This document shows positions 25,068 to 32,623 of a stretch of DNA of 45,477 nucleotides, one piece after another (within the stretch, counting starts at the first letter, position 1; every line of letters starts with the position of its first letter). The DNA comes from Massilia glaciei (GTDB lineage: Bacteria > Pseudomonadota > Gammaproteobacteria > Burkholderiales > Burkholderiaceae_D), in the NCBI RefSeq assembly GCF_003011895.2, contig NZ_PXWF02000241.1:1-45477 (forward strand), in the 5' to 3' direction. The position numbers were made by a program, and so were the translations under genes. Below the pieces are notes generated by a model. That model was not told the DNA's origin and did no database searches. It saw only the letters and a list, made by a program, of their open reading frames with translations.

Positions 25068-26096
25068 ATGCGACCCCTACGTATCATGCTGGCCGCGCTT
25101 TTGATGCTGGTTAGCACATCCTGCACCCAGGCGGACACCACCCACAGCACCACCGGCCGCGTGTTCGGCACGGTCGTCGAGGTGCGCATCCACGGCGGTT
25201 CGCCCGAACGCGCCGCCGAACTGAGCCGCGCCGTGCTGGCCGAATTCGACCGCCTGCACCACAAATTCCACTCTTGGCAGCCGAGCATGCTCACCGCCCT
25301 CAACGACGCCATCGCGCGCGGCGAGCCGTTCACGGCGGACGCCGAAATGGTCGGCCTGCTGCAGTCGGCGACGGTGCTCGCCGAGCGCTCGGACAACTTG
25401 TTCAACCCTGCGATCGGCCACCTGGTCCGCCTATGGGGCTTCCAAAGCAGCACCTTCGAGCGGCGCGACCCGGCGCCCGCTCAGATCGCGCGCTGGGTCG
25501 CGGCCAATCCGCGCCTGTCCGACCTGCGCTACCGGGGCACGACCATCAGCAGCACCAACGACGCCGTCATGATCGACCTGGGCGGCTACGCCAAAGGCTA
25601 CGCGCTCGACCGCGCCGCGCTGATCCTGCGCGCCGGCGGGGTGAAGGCGGCGCTGGTCAACGTCGGCGGCAACGTGCTCGCCATCGGCAAACCCGGCGCG
25701 CGACCATGGATGGTCGGCATCCGGGACCCGCGTGGCGACGGCGCGCTGGCCAGCGTGGCGCTGCACGACAACGAGGCGATGGGCACCAGCGGCGACTACC
25801 AGCGCTATTTTCTCAAGGACGGCAAGCGCCACCCGCATATTATCGACCCGCGCAGCGGCCAAACGGTCGACCTGGTCGCGTCGGTGACGGTGATCGCCGC
25901 CGGCGGCACGGATGCGGGCCTGCGCTCCGACGGCAACTCCAAGCCGCTGTTCATCACCGGGCCGGCCGGTTGGGAGGCGATGGCTTCCAGGATGGGGCTC
26001 AAGGAAGTGCTGCTGATCGACGCCGACAAGCGCTTCCTGATGACGCCGGCGATGCGCGCGCGCTTGGCCGGGGCCGGGGCAGGGCGCGCCAAATAG
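25068..26096 (+). CDS. ApbE-type FAD:protein FMN transferase (NosX role)
   Basis: This 342-residue putative lipoprotein (lipobox near STSC, Cys19) belongs to the ApbE family, which attaches FMN covalently to a Thr in target proteins. Family signatures are IDLGGYAKGYALDRA, VNVGGNVLAIG and TSGDYQRYF followed by HIIDPRSG. The C-terminal Mg-site motif, usually ADALAT, here reads TDAGLRSDGNSKP, so the Asp is kept but the surroundings differ. Its place after the nos genes marks it as the NosX equivalent, acting on the SGATVT motif of NosR. The repeat element upstream (24861-25039) separates it physically from the main operon. Confidence 0.9.
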   Translation: MRPLRIMLAALLMLVSTSCTQADTTHSTTGRVFGTVVEVRIHGGSPERAAELSRAVLAEFDRLHHKFHSWQPSMLTALNDAIARGEPFTADAEMVGLLQSATVLAERSDNLFNPAIGHLVRLWGFQSSTFERRDPAPAQIARWVAANPRLSDLRYRGTTISSTNDAVMIDLGGYAKGYALDRAALILRAGGVKAALVNVGGNVLAIGKPGARPWMVGIRDPRGDGALASVALHDNEAMGTSGDYQRYFLKDGKRHPHIIDPRSGQTVDLVASVTVIAAGGTDAGLRSDGNSKPLFITGPAGWEAMASRMGLKEVLLIDADKRFLMTPAMRARLAGAGAGRAK

Positions 26097-26204
26097 CGTG
26101 CCGCGGACAAGTCCTGCGCGCAGAGGCCGGCGCTGTCGCCGCCCAAATAGCGCGTGCGCGTTGACGGACAAGATGGATTGCAGCGGCGCAACGGCGCAGC
26201 GCGC

Positions 26205-26210
26205 TACAAT
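26205..26210 (+). promoter_or_regulatory. Possible -10 box upstream of ybaN
   Basis: TACAAT in the context GCGCTACAATGCGC looks like a sigma70 -10 element about 130 bases before the ybaN ATG. No well-spaced -35 was found, so support is limited. Confidence 0.3.
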
Positions 26211-26338
26211 GCGCCTTCGATCACACCGCCATCGGCTTCGCCCATGAGATTGACCGCCCATACGCCTTGTGCGCCGCCTGCCTTGCCCGTCCTGCCGTGC
26301 GCGACCCGCGCGCTGGTGACCGATCGGGCCGGCCGCGG

Positions 26339-26743
26339 ATGAAACTCGCGCTCAACGTCGCCGGCGTGCTTTTCGTCCTGCTCGGCCTGATCGGCGCCTT
26401 CCTGCCCCTGCTGCCGACGACGCCATTCCTGCTGCTTGCGGCCGCGTGCTTCGCGCGCGGTACGCCGCGCCTGCACAAGTGGCTGCTGACCAATCCGGTG
26501 TTCGGCAAGTACCTCGACGACTACGAGCAAGGCAGGGGCATCCCGGCCAGGGCGAAGGTGCTTGCATTGTCGATGATGTGGAGTTCGCTCGTGCTGGTGA
26601 TGTGGCGCTACGACGTCTTGCTCGCGCGGTTGTTGCTCGCGGCCATGGGCTGCGCGGTCAGCGTCTATCTGCTGCGCCTGCCCACGCGCGTCGCGCGGGA
26701 GCGTCAAGACGCGGACGCGCCAGGCGGCGGGGCGCCCGACTGA
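26339..26743 (+). CDS. YbaN-family (DUF454) small membrane protein
   Basis: This 134-residue inner-membrane protein has the YbaN/DUF454 signature GLIGAFLPLLPTTPFLLLAAACFARG followed by LHKWLLTNPVFGKYLDDYEQGRGIP, plus a second pair of helices. Function is unknown. Such genes are often found near denitrification or electron-transfer loci, but that does not define a role here. The start MKLALNVAGVLF is preferred because the first helix begins immediately; upstream in-frame codons lack a ribosome-binding site. It converges on the next gene with 12 bases between stops. Confidence 0.85.
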   Translation: MKLALNVAGVLFVLLGLIGAFLPLLPTTPFLLLAAACFARGTPRLHKWLLTNPVFGKYLDDYEQGRGIPARAKVLALSMMWSSLVLVMWRYDVLLARLLLAAMGCAVSVYLLRLPTRVARERQDADAPGGGAPD

Positions 26744-26755
26744 AGCCCCCGGCAC

Positions 26756-27298
26756 TCAGCCCTGCACCACGACCACTTGGGAGAATCGCAAGTTCTCGAA
26801 AACCTTGATGCGCCCCTTCAGCGGCCACCAGTCGTACAGAAAAATCTGCACCGGGCGCCACATGGCCACCCAGCCGATGATGGTCAGGCTTTCGCGGGCG
26901 ATCTTGGCGGTGTGGCCGGGGACCAGGCTGGTGACGGCCTCGGCCAGCAGCAGGCAGGTGGCGACGAACACGAGGCCGACGCCCAGACTGAGGCGGCCAA
27001 GGCGCAGCATCTGCCTCAGTTCGCCCCTCACCAGGTCGATCTTGTAGGCGTAATGGTTGTGCACGGCCTCGGCCACCAGCGCGCCCGCGTCGGCTTGTGG
27101 CGGCAACTGCTCGACATGGATGGTCAGATGCAGGCGGCTGTCGTGCGGGAGCGACAGCGCCCAGTTCTCGATGAACGCCTCGCACGCGCGGTCGAGGTCC
27201 TTGTTCAGGAAGGGCGTCGGGTCGAGCGAGTTGAACAACTGCCGAATCTCGCGCACGCGCAATTCGAGTGTGTGGGTGGGGTGCTGGCTGATGTGCAT
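26756..27298 (-). CDS. Membrane protein of unknown function
   Basis: I do not recognise a named family. The 180-residue product starts MHISQHPTHTLELRVREIRQLFNSLDPTPF. It has a soluble N-terminal half, resembling a small domain that ends in AYKIDLVRGELRQML, and then two membrane helices (about residues 111-128 and 137-158). A short tail VFENLRFSQVVVV follows. ATG 27298 has AGGAAG 4 bases upstream, so I preferred it to the upstream TTG-type frame. The first eight codons and the 5' region are duplicated at 28148-28270. Confidence 0.65.
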   Translation of the reverse strand: MHISQHPTHTLELRVREIRQLFNSLDPTPFLNKDLDRACEAFIENWALSLPHDSRLHLTIHVEQLPPQADAGALVAEAVHNHYAYKIDLVRGELRQMLRLGRLSLGVGLVFVATCLLLAEAVTSLVPGHTAKIARESLTIIGWVAMWRPVQIFLYDWWPLKGRIKVFENLRFSQVVVVQG

Positions 27299-27396
27299 GA
27301 ACTTCCTGTCTCGCTTGTTGGGGTTCAGCACGCTTGGGCACGCTGTTGCAATCAAGCATACACCTACGCTACCGGTGTGGAGGCATCAAGTTCGGG
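27274..27396. repeat. 123-bp direct repeat, copy A
   Basis: This segment recurs at 28148-28270 with eight mismatches and no gaps (about 93% identity), 874 bases apart in direct orientation. Copy A spans the first codons and 5' region of the minus-strand membrane protein gene. Confidence 0.9.
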
Positions 27397-27817
27397 TTTA
27401 GCCAGCAGCCGCGCGGCACATTCATCTCTGCGCACTCGCCAGCCGGCGGAGTTCACCGTGGTTGCATGCACTTTGATCAGGCCCCTCGTTGTAGCGAGGG
27501 ATCGGCTTGACCAAAGGACGTCAGACGAAGCAGTCCGATGAGCCATAGCTATCGCAATTAACTGCTCTCATAAAGTCATCCCTGGAACCGGCATCAATAA
27601 TAGACACGGTACTGATCAGCGCGGTGCCCGCAACTCCGCGAGCTTTTTAGTGGCGTATGCATGGTCGGGGTCCAGCGCCACCGACCGCTCCCAGCCAGGA
27701 TTGCCAGATGCCAAACAACACCGCAACGGGGAAAACCCTTTGTCTACCGGTTTGACACCGCCCACATGTCGGCGGAATCCATGTACACTCCTTACATTCC
27801 CACATGGAAACATCAAT
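27299..27817. other. Intergenic region with gene remnant
   Basis: These 519 bases contain most of repeat copy A, a hairpin with arms CCCTCG/CGAGGG at about 27483-27500, and a TPR-like coding remnant at 27616-27711. Nothing else recognisable was seen. Confidence 0.5.
27616..27711 (-). pseudogene. Remnant of a TPR-protein C-terminus
   Basis: The minus-strand frame ending at 27616 reads WERSVALDPDHAYATKKL then AELRAPR and stop. The pattern of a hydrophobic helix, ALDPDHAYA and KKLAEL is that of a tetratricopeptide repeat. Upstream in the same frame the sequence loses any TPR pattern, and no start with a ribosome-binding site is present. It is probably the tail of a deleted gene; the match is short and could be chance. 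Confidence 0.4.
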
Positions 27818-28135
27818 ATGCCTATCTCCGCCCTTGGCGCCGGCCTATCCGGCATGTATGCCAACCAGCGAGCGCTGGATGTGGAGGCGAACAATGTCGC
27901 CAATCTCAACACGGCCAACTTCAAGGCCCAGAGGGCCAACTTCAGTGAATCGAACCCTGCCGGGGCGGGTGTCACCCTGTCGGTCGAAGGGCGCAATCTA
28001 GCGGCGGTCGAGGGCACCGCCCTGGCTGGCTCCCTAACCAATTCCCTTATGTACACGGCCGGGTTCGACATGTCGGCCCAGGTTGTCAAGATGGCTGATC
28101 AGCGCATGCGTACGCTAATCAGCATCAGCGCCTGA
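27818..28135 (+). CDS. Orphan mini flagellar-rod-like protein
   Basis: This 105-residue protein starts MPISALGAGLSGMYANQRAL and continues DVEANNVANLNTANFKAQR, the N-terminal rod/hook signature (Flg_bb_rod) of FlgC/FlgG/FlgF proteins. It ends MSAQVVKMADQRMRTLISI, the matching C-terminal coiled-coil segment. The two helices are joined by only about 45 residues, so the globular middle domain is missing. No flagellar gene is nearby. It could be a stand-alone member of a small rod-like family, perhaps exported through the flagellar system, or an internal deletion product that stays in frame. It lies between the two copies of the 123-bp repeat. Confidence 0.75.
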   Translation: MPISALGAGLSGMYANQRALDVEANNVANLNTANFKAQRANFSESNPAGAGVTLSVEGRNLAAVEGTALAGSLTNSLMYTAGFDMSAQVVKMADQRMRTLISISA

Positions 28136-28147
28136 GTAGCGTCGCCA

Positions 28148-28270
28148 GGGTGGGGTGCTGGTTGATGTGCATGAACTTCCTGTCTCGCTTGTTGAGGTTC
28201 AGCACGCTTGCGCGCACTGTTGCAATCAAGCATACACCTACGTTACCGGTATGGCGGCATCAAGTTCGGG
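28148..28270. repeat. 123-bp direct repeat, copy B
   Basis: This copy of 27274-27396 carries the same start codon and ribosome-binding site of the membrane-protein gene on the minus strand. From the ATG at 28172 the frame reads MHINQHPTLATLLRR and stops, so only a truncated peptide could be made. It ends about ten bases inside the toxin gene at 28260. Confidence 0.88.
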
Positions 28271-28556
28271 CATAACCGGGCTCGCGCTGGCTCCTCAAGG
28301 CGAGCACGAACACCGTATCGAGTTTATCGACGTATTGGTAAAGGGCGACGTAGCCTTGCGATTTGCGTCCGATCACGAGCTCGCGCTTGCCGTTTGCTGG
28401 CGGGCGCCCGATCAGCGGGCTGTGCGCCAGTACATCGATAGCCTGAACGATTTCGTTCAGGCGCGCGGACAGCGCGCCCGACGCGTGCAGCATCAGATGC
28501 GCAACGATCCGGTCAAAGTCCTGCGTGATTTCCGGCGCCAACTCGACGCGCGCCAC
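28260..28556 (-). CDS. ParE/RelE-superfamily toxin
   Basis: This 98-residue product begins MARVELAPEITQDFDRIVAH, continues with IVQAIDVLAHSPLIGRP and ends with VIGRKSQGYVALYQYVDKLDTVFVLALRSQREPGY, the ParE/RelE fold signatures (R.L....YV..Y and FVLALRSQREPGY). ParE-type toxins poison gyrase, while RelE types cut mRNA; the target cannot be decided here. I set the start at GTG 28556, just after the antitoxin stop; the TTG at 28562 is an alternative. The 3' end extends slightly into repeat copy B, so its last residues may have been altered by the duplication. Confidence 0.8.
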   Translation of the reverse strand: MARVELAPEITQDFDRIVAHLMLHASGALSARLNEIVQAIDVLAHSPLIGRPPANGKRELVIGRKSQGYVALYQYVDKLDTVFVLALRSQREPGYART

Positions 28557-28558
28557 CG

Positions 28559-28843
28559 TCAACCGCGCTTCTTGTTGGCGACAGGACGCGCCACGTCCTT
28601 GCCCGAGACGCGATCTGAAAGGTATTGCCGCATGTCGGACCAAGCGATCGTCTCGCCCGAAGCGGCAATTCTCTTGAACCGCGCGTCGGCTTCTGCATCA
28701 AAGTCCTCCCGCTGCTCTTCGAGCTCGGCTTTTTCTGCGATAGCCTCGAGTATAAAACTGTGCGTCGTTTTTCCCGTGCGCTCTGCCGCTTTGGCAATGC
28801 GCTCCTTCAAGTCCTGCGGCAAGCGTATTGTCGTCGTTGAGAT
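28559..28843 (-). CDS. ParD/CopG-like ribbon-helix-helix antitoxin
   Basis: The antitoxin frame reads STTTIRLPQDLKERIAKAAE and KTTHSFILEAIAEKAELEEQ, a ribbon-helix-helix DNA-binding domain, followed by a toxin-binding tail ending VANKKRG. The DNA-contacting strand STTTIRLP lies upstream of the first usual start codon (TTG 28822). The only start in place is ATC at 28841-28843, preceded by GGAG, while an in-frame TAG lies 11 codons further upstream. Either ATC is used, or an ATG was lost. The stop is 2 bases before the toxin GTG. Confidence 0.72.
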   Translation of the reverse strand: MSTTTIRLPQDLKERIAKAAERTGKTTHSFILEAIAEKAELEEQREDFDAEADARFKRIAASGETIAWSDMRQYLSDRVSGKDVARPVANKKRG

Positions 28844-29294
28844 GGTGAGCTCCGCTGATAATGTCCTCTTCTACCACGCCTCCAATGCAGCACAAATGTG
28901 CTATCGGCCGGTTGGCGCGACTTCGGCGCAATGCGCTGGCGCGGCCGAAGTGCGGTCTTAACCGCAGCGCGCCGAGCCTGACGGCGACGCCCGACTCTGC
29001 TGGACTGCGGCAACTCTTGTGTTTAACTCAAACCGGCCCGCCGTAACGCCGATGCCACCGTGACTGCGGTGGCTCGGGTCCGACGGCCCGCGTGCCGCTG
29101 GTGCGAAGCTTAGCCACAAGGGTATGTACCGTTTCCAAGCGCTGCCACGGGCAGGTCGAGCAGAACATAGAGAGGTGCGCCCTGTCGACCGGAAGTTCCG
29201 GTTGCCTGCGTTCGTGTCCGGCCGTCCGCGCCGCCACGCCCATCTGTATTCCCCGACCGTCCGGCCGCGCCCTCAAATCACTCAAAGGGATGCC
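28844..29294. other. Intergenic region without recognised gene
   Basis: These 451 bases hold the possible TA operator at the left and a hairpin with arms GCCACCG/CGGTGGC at 29054-29073 that lacks a T tract. A frame continuous with the next gene runs from 29124, but it has no start with a ribosome-binding site. Nothing else was recognised. Confidence 0.5.
28889..28902. promoter_or_regulatory. Possible operator of the ParDE-like pair
   Basis: Arms AGCACA and TGTGCT around AA form an inverted repeat 46-59 bases before the inferred antitoxin start. A weak promoter (TTGGAG, 16 bases, CATTAT on the minus strand) follows. Ribbon-helix-helix antitoxins usually bind such palindromes. Confidence 0.3.
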
Positions 29295-30413
29295 ATGCCA
29301 TATCTGCAAAAACTCGACGCGATCATCGCCGCCACCATCGCCCCCGCGGCGATCGCCACCGACCGCGACGCCGCGTTTCCGCGCGCCGCCATCGACGCGC
29401 TCGGCGCAGCCGGCCTGCTCGGACTCGTCAGCAGCACCGAGGTCGGCGGCATGGGGCTCGGCCCGGCCGAGGCGGCCCAGCTGATCGAACGCATCGCCAG
29501 GGCCTGCCCGTCGACCGCGATGGTCGTCTGCATGCACCTGTGCGCCACCACCGTGCTCGAAAAAACCGGCAACGAAAAGGTCCGGCGCGAGATCGCGGCC
29601 GGGCGCCACCTGAGCACCCTGGCCTGGTCCGACACCGGCACCCGCAGCCACTTCTGGGCGCCGGCCGGCAGCGCGCGCGGGGAGGGTGACGCGGTCGTCC
29701 TCGACGGCAGCAAGAGCATGGTCACCTCCGCCGGCGAGGCCGACTCGTACGTCTGGTCGACCAAGCCGATGGCGCACGACGGCGCCAGCACGCTGTGGCT
29801 GGTCGACAGCAAATGCGCCGGATTGAGCGAGGTCAAGCCGTTCGACGGCATGGGCCTGCGCGGCAACCGCTCCTCTCCGTTGACCGCCAACTCGGTGCGG
29901 GTGGGTGCCTCGGACATGCTCGGCGCCGACGGCGGCGGCTTCGACATCATGATCGGCTCCGTGCTGCCGGTGTTCTCGGTGCTGATCGCCTCGACCTCGA
30001 TCGGCCTGATGGAGGCCGTGCTCGAGTCGAGCTGCGCGCACGCCGGCGGCAGCAAATTCGAACACCTGGGCAGCACGCTGTCGGAGCTGCCGACGATCCG
30101 CGCCTACCTGGCGCGCGCGCGCATCGAGGCGGACTTGGCGCGCACGCTTCGCGACGACACGCTCGCGGCGCTGGCGGCCAACCGCCCGGACGCGATGCTG
30201 CGCGTGATGCAGGTCAAGGTGGCGGCGGCCGAAGCGGCGCTGACGGTCACCGACACGGCCATGCGCGTGTGCGGCGGCGCCGCGTTCCGCAAGGACGTCG
30301 GGGTCGAGCGTTATTTCCGCGACGCGCGGGCGGCGTCGGTCATGGCGCCGACCTCGGACGTGCTGTACGACTTCATCGGCAAGGTCGTGTGCGGCATGCC
30401 GGTGTTCGGTTAA
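29295..30413 (+). CDS. Acyl-CoA-dehydrogenase-like flavoprotein
   Basis: This 372-residue protein has the acyl-CoA dehydrogenase fold: an N-terminal helical domain (FPRAAIDALGAAGLLGL, STEVGGMGLG), a central beta domain with FAD contacts (STLAWSDTGTRSHFW, VTSAGEADSYVW) and a C-terminal helical domain ending ERYFRDARAASVMAPTSDVL. In true dehydrogenases the last region carries the catalytic Glu in an EGT motif; here it reads APTSD, as in subfamilies that act as flavin monooxygenases or oxidases. The substrate may therefore not be an acyl-CoA. ATG 29295 has CAAAGGG upstream. It is 10 bases from the next gene in a three-gene cassette. Confidence 0.82.
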   Translation: MPYLQKLDAIIAATIAPAAIATDRDAAFPRAAIDALGAAGLLGLVSSTEVGGMGLGPAEAAQLIERIARACPSTAMVVCMHLCATTVLEKTGNEKVRREIAAGRHLSTLAWSDTGTRSHFWAPAGSARGEGDAVVLDGSKSMVTSAGEADSYVWSTKPMAHDGASTLWLVDSKCAGLSEVKPFDGMGLRGNRSSPLTANSVRVGASDMLGADGGGFDIMIGSVLPVFSVLIASTSIGLMEAVLESSCAHAGGSKFEHLGSTLSELPTIRAYLARARIEADLARTLRDDTLAALAANRPDAMLRVMQVKVAAAEAALTVTDTAMRVCGGAAFRKDVGVERYFRDARAASVMAPTSDVLYDFIGKVVCGMPVFG

Positions 30414-30423
30414 GGGGGGCGCG

Positions 30424-31287
30424 ATGAACACACCACTGATGATGGGCGCGGTCGCCTACGCGCCGAAGGTCGTGACGATCTGGGAGGGCTTCAAGGCCTG
30501 GTTCCGCGACAACGGCGTCGAATTCGACTTCATCCTGTATTCCAACTACGAACGCCAGGTCGAGGCGCAGTTCGACGGCACCATCGCGCTGGCCTGGAAC
30601 TCGCCGCTGGCCTGGGTGCGCGCCGACCGCATGGCGCGCGCCAGGGGCCAGCAGGTACGCGCGCTGGCGATGCGCGACAGTGATTGCGACCTCACCTCGG
30701 TGCTCGTCACGCGCGCCGACGCCGCCGGCGGTGCCGGCTCGCTGGCCGCGCTGGCCGGCAAGGTGATCGGCTTCGGCGCGATCGATTCGCCGCAGGCCAA
30801 CCTGATCCCGCTCGACCACCTGCGCCAGAACGGCATGCTGGCGTGGACAAACTTCGAGGCGCGCCGCTTCGACGTCCTCGGCGGCAAGCACGGCGACCAT
30901 ATCGGCGGCGAGCGCGACGCCGCGTTGGCCCTGATGGCCGGCGAGATCGACGCCGCCTGGATGATCGACAGCAACCACATGGCGTTCTCGCGCGAGGGCG
31001 TGCTGCCGGCCGGCGCCACGCGCATCGTCGCGCGCACGGCGCCGTTCGACCATTGCAATTTCACCGTCAGTCCGGGCGCGCCCGAAGAGCAGATCGCGCG
31101 CATCGGGCCGTTGCTCATGGCGATGAGCTGGGACGACCCGGAGGTGCGGCCCCTGTTGGAACTCGAAGGCCTGCGGGCCTGGGTGCCTGGGCGCACCAGC
31201 GGCTACGACGCGCTGGTGCGCGCCACCGACGACGAACGTTTTTACACCCGGGAAGGAGCCATCCTTGCAAACGACTATCGATATTGA
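30424..31287 (+). CDS. PhnD-like periplasmic-binding-fold protein without signal peptide
   Basis: This 287-residue protein resembles PhnD/phosphonate-type ABC substrate-binding proteins: MGAVAYAPKVVTIWEGFKAW, ALAWNSPLAWVRA, GKVIGFGAIDSPQANLIPL and the GEIDAAWMID ligand-pocket loop. It starts directly with the first fold strand and has no signal peptide or lipobox. No permease or ATPase gene is next to it. It is therefore likely cytoplasmic, perhaps a binding-fold protein reused as an enzyme or small-molecule carrier, as known for THI5/NMT1-like and MqnA-like proteins. AGGGGGG precedes the ATG. It overlaps the next gene by 23 bases. Confidence 0.78.
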   Translation: MNTPLMMGAVAYAPKVVTIWEGFKAWFRDNGVEFDFILYSNYERQVEAQFDGTIALAWNSPLAWVRADRMARARGQQVRALAMRDSDCDLTSVLVTRADAAGGAGSLAALAGKVIGFGAIDSPQANLIPLDHLRQNGMLAWTNFEARRFDVLGGKHGDHIGGERDAALALMAGEIDAAWMIDSNHMAFSREGVLPAGATRIVARTAPFDHCNFTVSPGAPEEQIARIGPLLMAMSWDDPEVRPLLELEGLRAWVPGRTSGYDALVRATDDERFYTREGAILANDYRY

Positions 31288-32476
31288 GGACCTGCGGTTC
31301 GACGGCGGCGCCCACATCCTGGTCAAGCACGGCCTGCAGGGCGTGGCGCCGGGCGCCGAACTGGCGGTGACGGGCAGCGGCGTCGATTGGCAGGGCGAAC
31401 TGGCCACTTGGTGCCGCAACCAGGGGCACCAGTGCCGGTTCGACGGGCCGGGCGCGCAAGGCGGGCGCGCGTTGGCGCTGGTGCGGCGCGGCGACGCCCA
31501 GGCCGGACGCTGGCGCGGCGCGATGCAAAGCGGGCACGCCGATCCGGCGCGCGAGGGCGCCGTGGCGCCGCTGGCGCAGGCCCGCTGGGGCCTGGCCGCG
31601 CGCGGCGCCACCATCGAGGCGGGCGCGCCGGAGATGCACTTCCGGCTCGACCAGAAGAGCGATGTGTGGGTCGAGCGCGCGGCCGACCTGTACGCGCAGG
31701 CCGCGGCGCTCCAATGGAACCCGGCCACCGCGATCGACTGGGACGCGCAGTTCACGCTGCCCGACATGGTCGAGGATGCGGTGGTCCAGTTGCTGACCTA
31801 CATGATCGAGAACGAGGTGGCGGCGCTGGTGGTGCCGGCGCGCTTTCTGGGGCAGTTGCATCCGCACTTTCGCGAGGTGCAGGCGGTGCTTGCGATCCAG
31901 GTCGCCGACGAGGCGCGCCACATCGAGGTGTTCACGCGGCGCCTGCGCCTCAAGGGCCGGGAGCCGGCGTTGTCGACCGCGGGCGGACAGAATTCGCTCA
32001 AGACGCTGCTCGACGAGCCCGATTTTTCGGTCGCCGAATTCCTGCTGTCGGTGCTGGGCGAGGGCACCTTCGTGAGCCTGCTGCATTTCCTGCACCTGCA
32101 CGCGCCCGATCCGGTGACGCGCCAGATCGCGCGGCTGGCCGCGCGCGACGAGGCGCGCCACGTGGCGTTCGGCATGATGCACCTGCAGGGGCGCATCGAG
32201 CAGGAGCCGGCGTTCCGCACGCGCCTGGCCAATGCGGTGCAGACGCGCAACGACGCCCTGGCGGGCACCCCGGGCCTGAACGAAGAGGTATTCGACGCGC
32301 TGATCCTGCTCGCGGCCGGGGCCTTGACGCCGGCGGCGATCGCCAGCGGCTATCTCCGGGTGCAGGAACTGATGGTCGACATGGCCGAGGGACGCCAGGC
32401 CCGGCTAGAAAAGCTCGGATTCGACAAGCAGGCGGCGCAGCAGTTGTCGGCGCTGCACACGCGCAATTTCATGTAG
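31265..32476 (+). CDS. TusA-like domain fused to a diiron ferritin-like domain
   Basis: Residues 1-75 follow the TusA/SirA pattern (IDIEDLRFDGG, then VAPGAELAVTG, ELATWCRNQGHQ and ALALVRRG), but the sulfur-carrying Cys-Pro motif is absent. Residues about 165-330 form a ferritin-like four-helix bundle with putative iron ligands Glu184 (or Glu182), Glu216 and His219 in DEARHIE, Glu266 in GEGTF, and Glu296 with His299 in DEARHVA. That twin ExxH arrangement is typical of diiron oxygenases/oxidases. TTG 31265 is chosen because AAGGAG lies about 6 bases upstream; the gene overlaps the PhnD-like gene by 23 bases. Reaction unknown; an oxidation linked to the flavoprotein and binding protein is inferred. 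Confidence 0.75.
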   Translation: MQTTIDIEDLRFDGGAHILVKHGLQGVAPGAELAVTGSGVDWQGELATWCRNQGHQCRFDGPGAQGGRALALVRRGDAQAGRWRGAMQSGHADPAREGAVAPLAQARWGLAARGATIEAGAPEMHFRLDQKSDVWVERAADLYAQAAALQWNPATAIDWDAQFTLPDMVEDAVVQLLTYMIENEVAALVVPARFLGQLHPHFREVQAVLAIQVADEARHIEVFTRRLRLKGREPALSTAGGQNSLKTLLDEPDFSVAEFLLSVLGEGTFVSLLHFLHLHAPDPVTRQIARLAARDEARHVAFGMMHLQGRIEQEPAFRTRLANAVQTRNDALAGTPGLNEEVFDALILLAAGALTPAAIASGYLRVQELMVDMAEGRQARLEKLGFDKQAAQQLSALHTRNFM

Positions 32477-32552
32477 CACGCGCATGCCAAAGGGGGGGGC
32501 GAATTATTTTTGGACAAGGCCAACATGTAATGCACTTTGCTTAATATTGACA

Positions 32553-32561
32553 TGCTAAAAT
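32553..32561 (+). promoter_or_regulatory. Extended -10 promoter before the zinc-ribbon protein gene
   Basis: TGCTAAAAT is an extended -10 element (TG, one base, TAAAAT) about 63 bases before the ATG at 32624. No clear -35 is needed or seen. Found by eye. Confidence 0.4.
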
Positions 32562-32623
32562 CCAGCGCACATCGCGTTGGCGTGTAACGCCAAACCTATA
32601 AAAATACTTAAAAGGGGCAGAAA

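Noticed and set aside
29054-29073. GCCACCG/CGGTGGC hairpin as terminator
   Set aside because: No T tract follows on either strand, so there is no support for termination.
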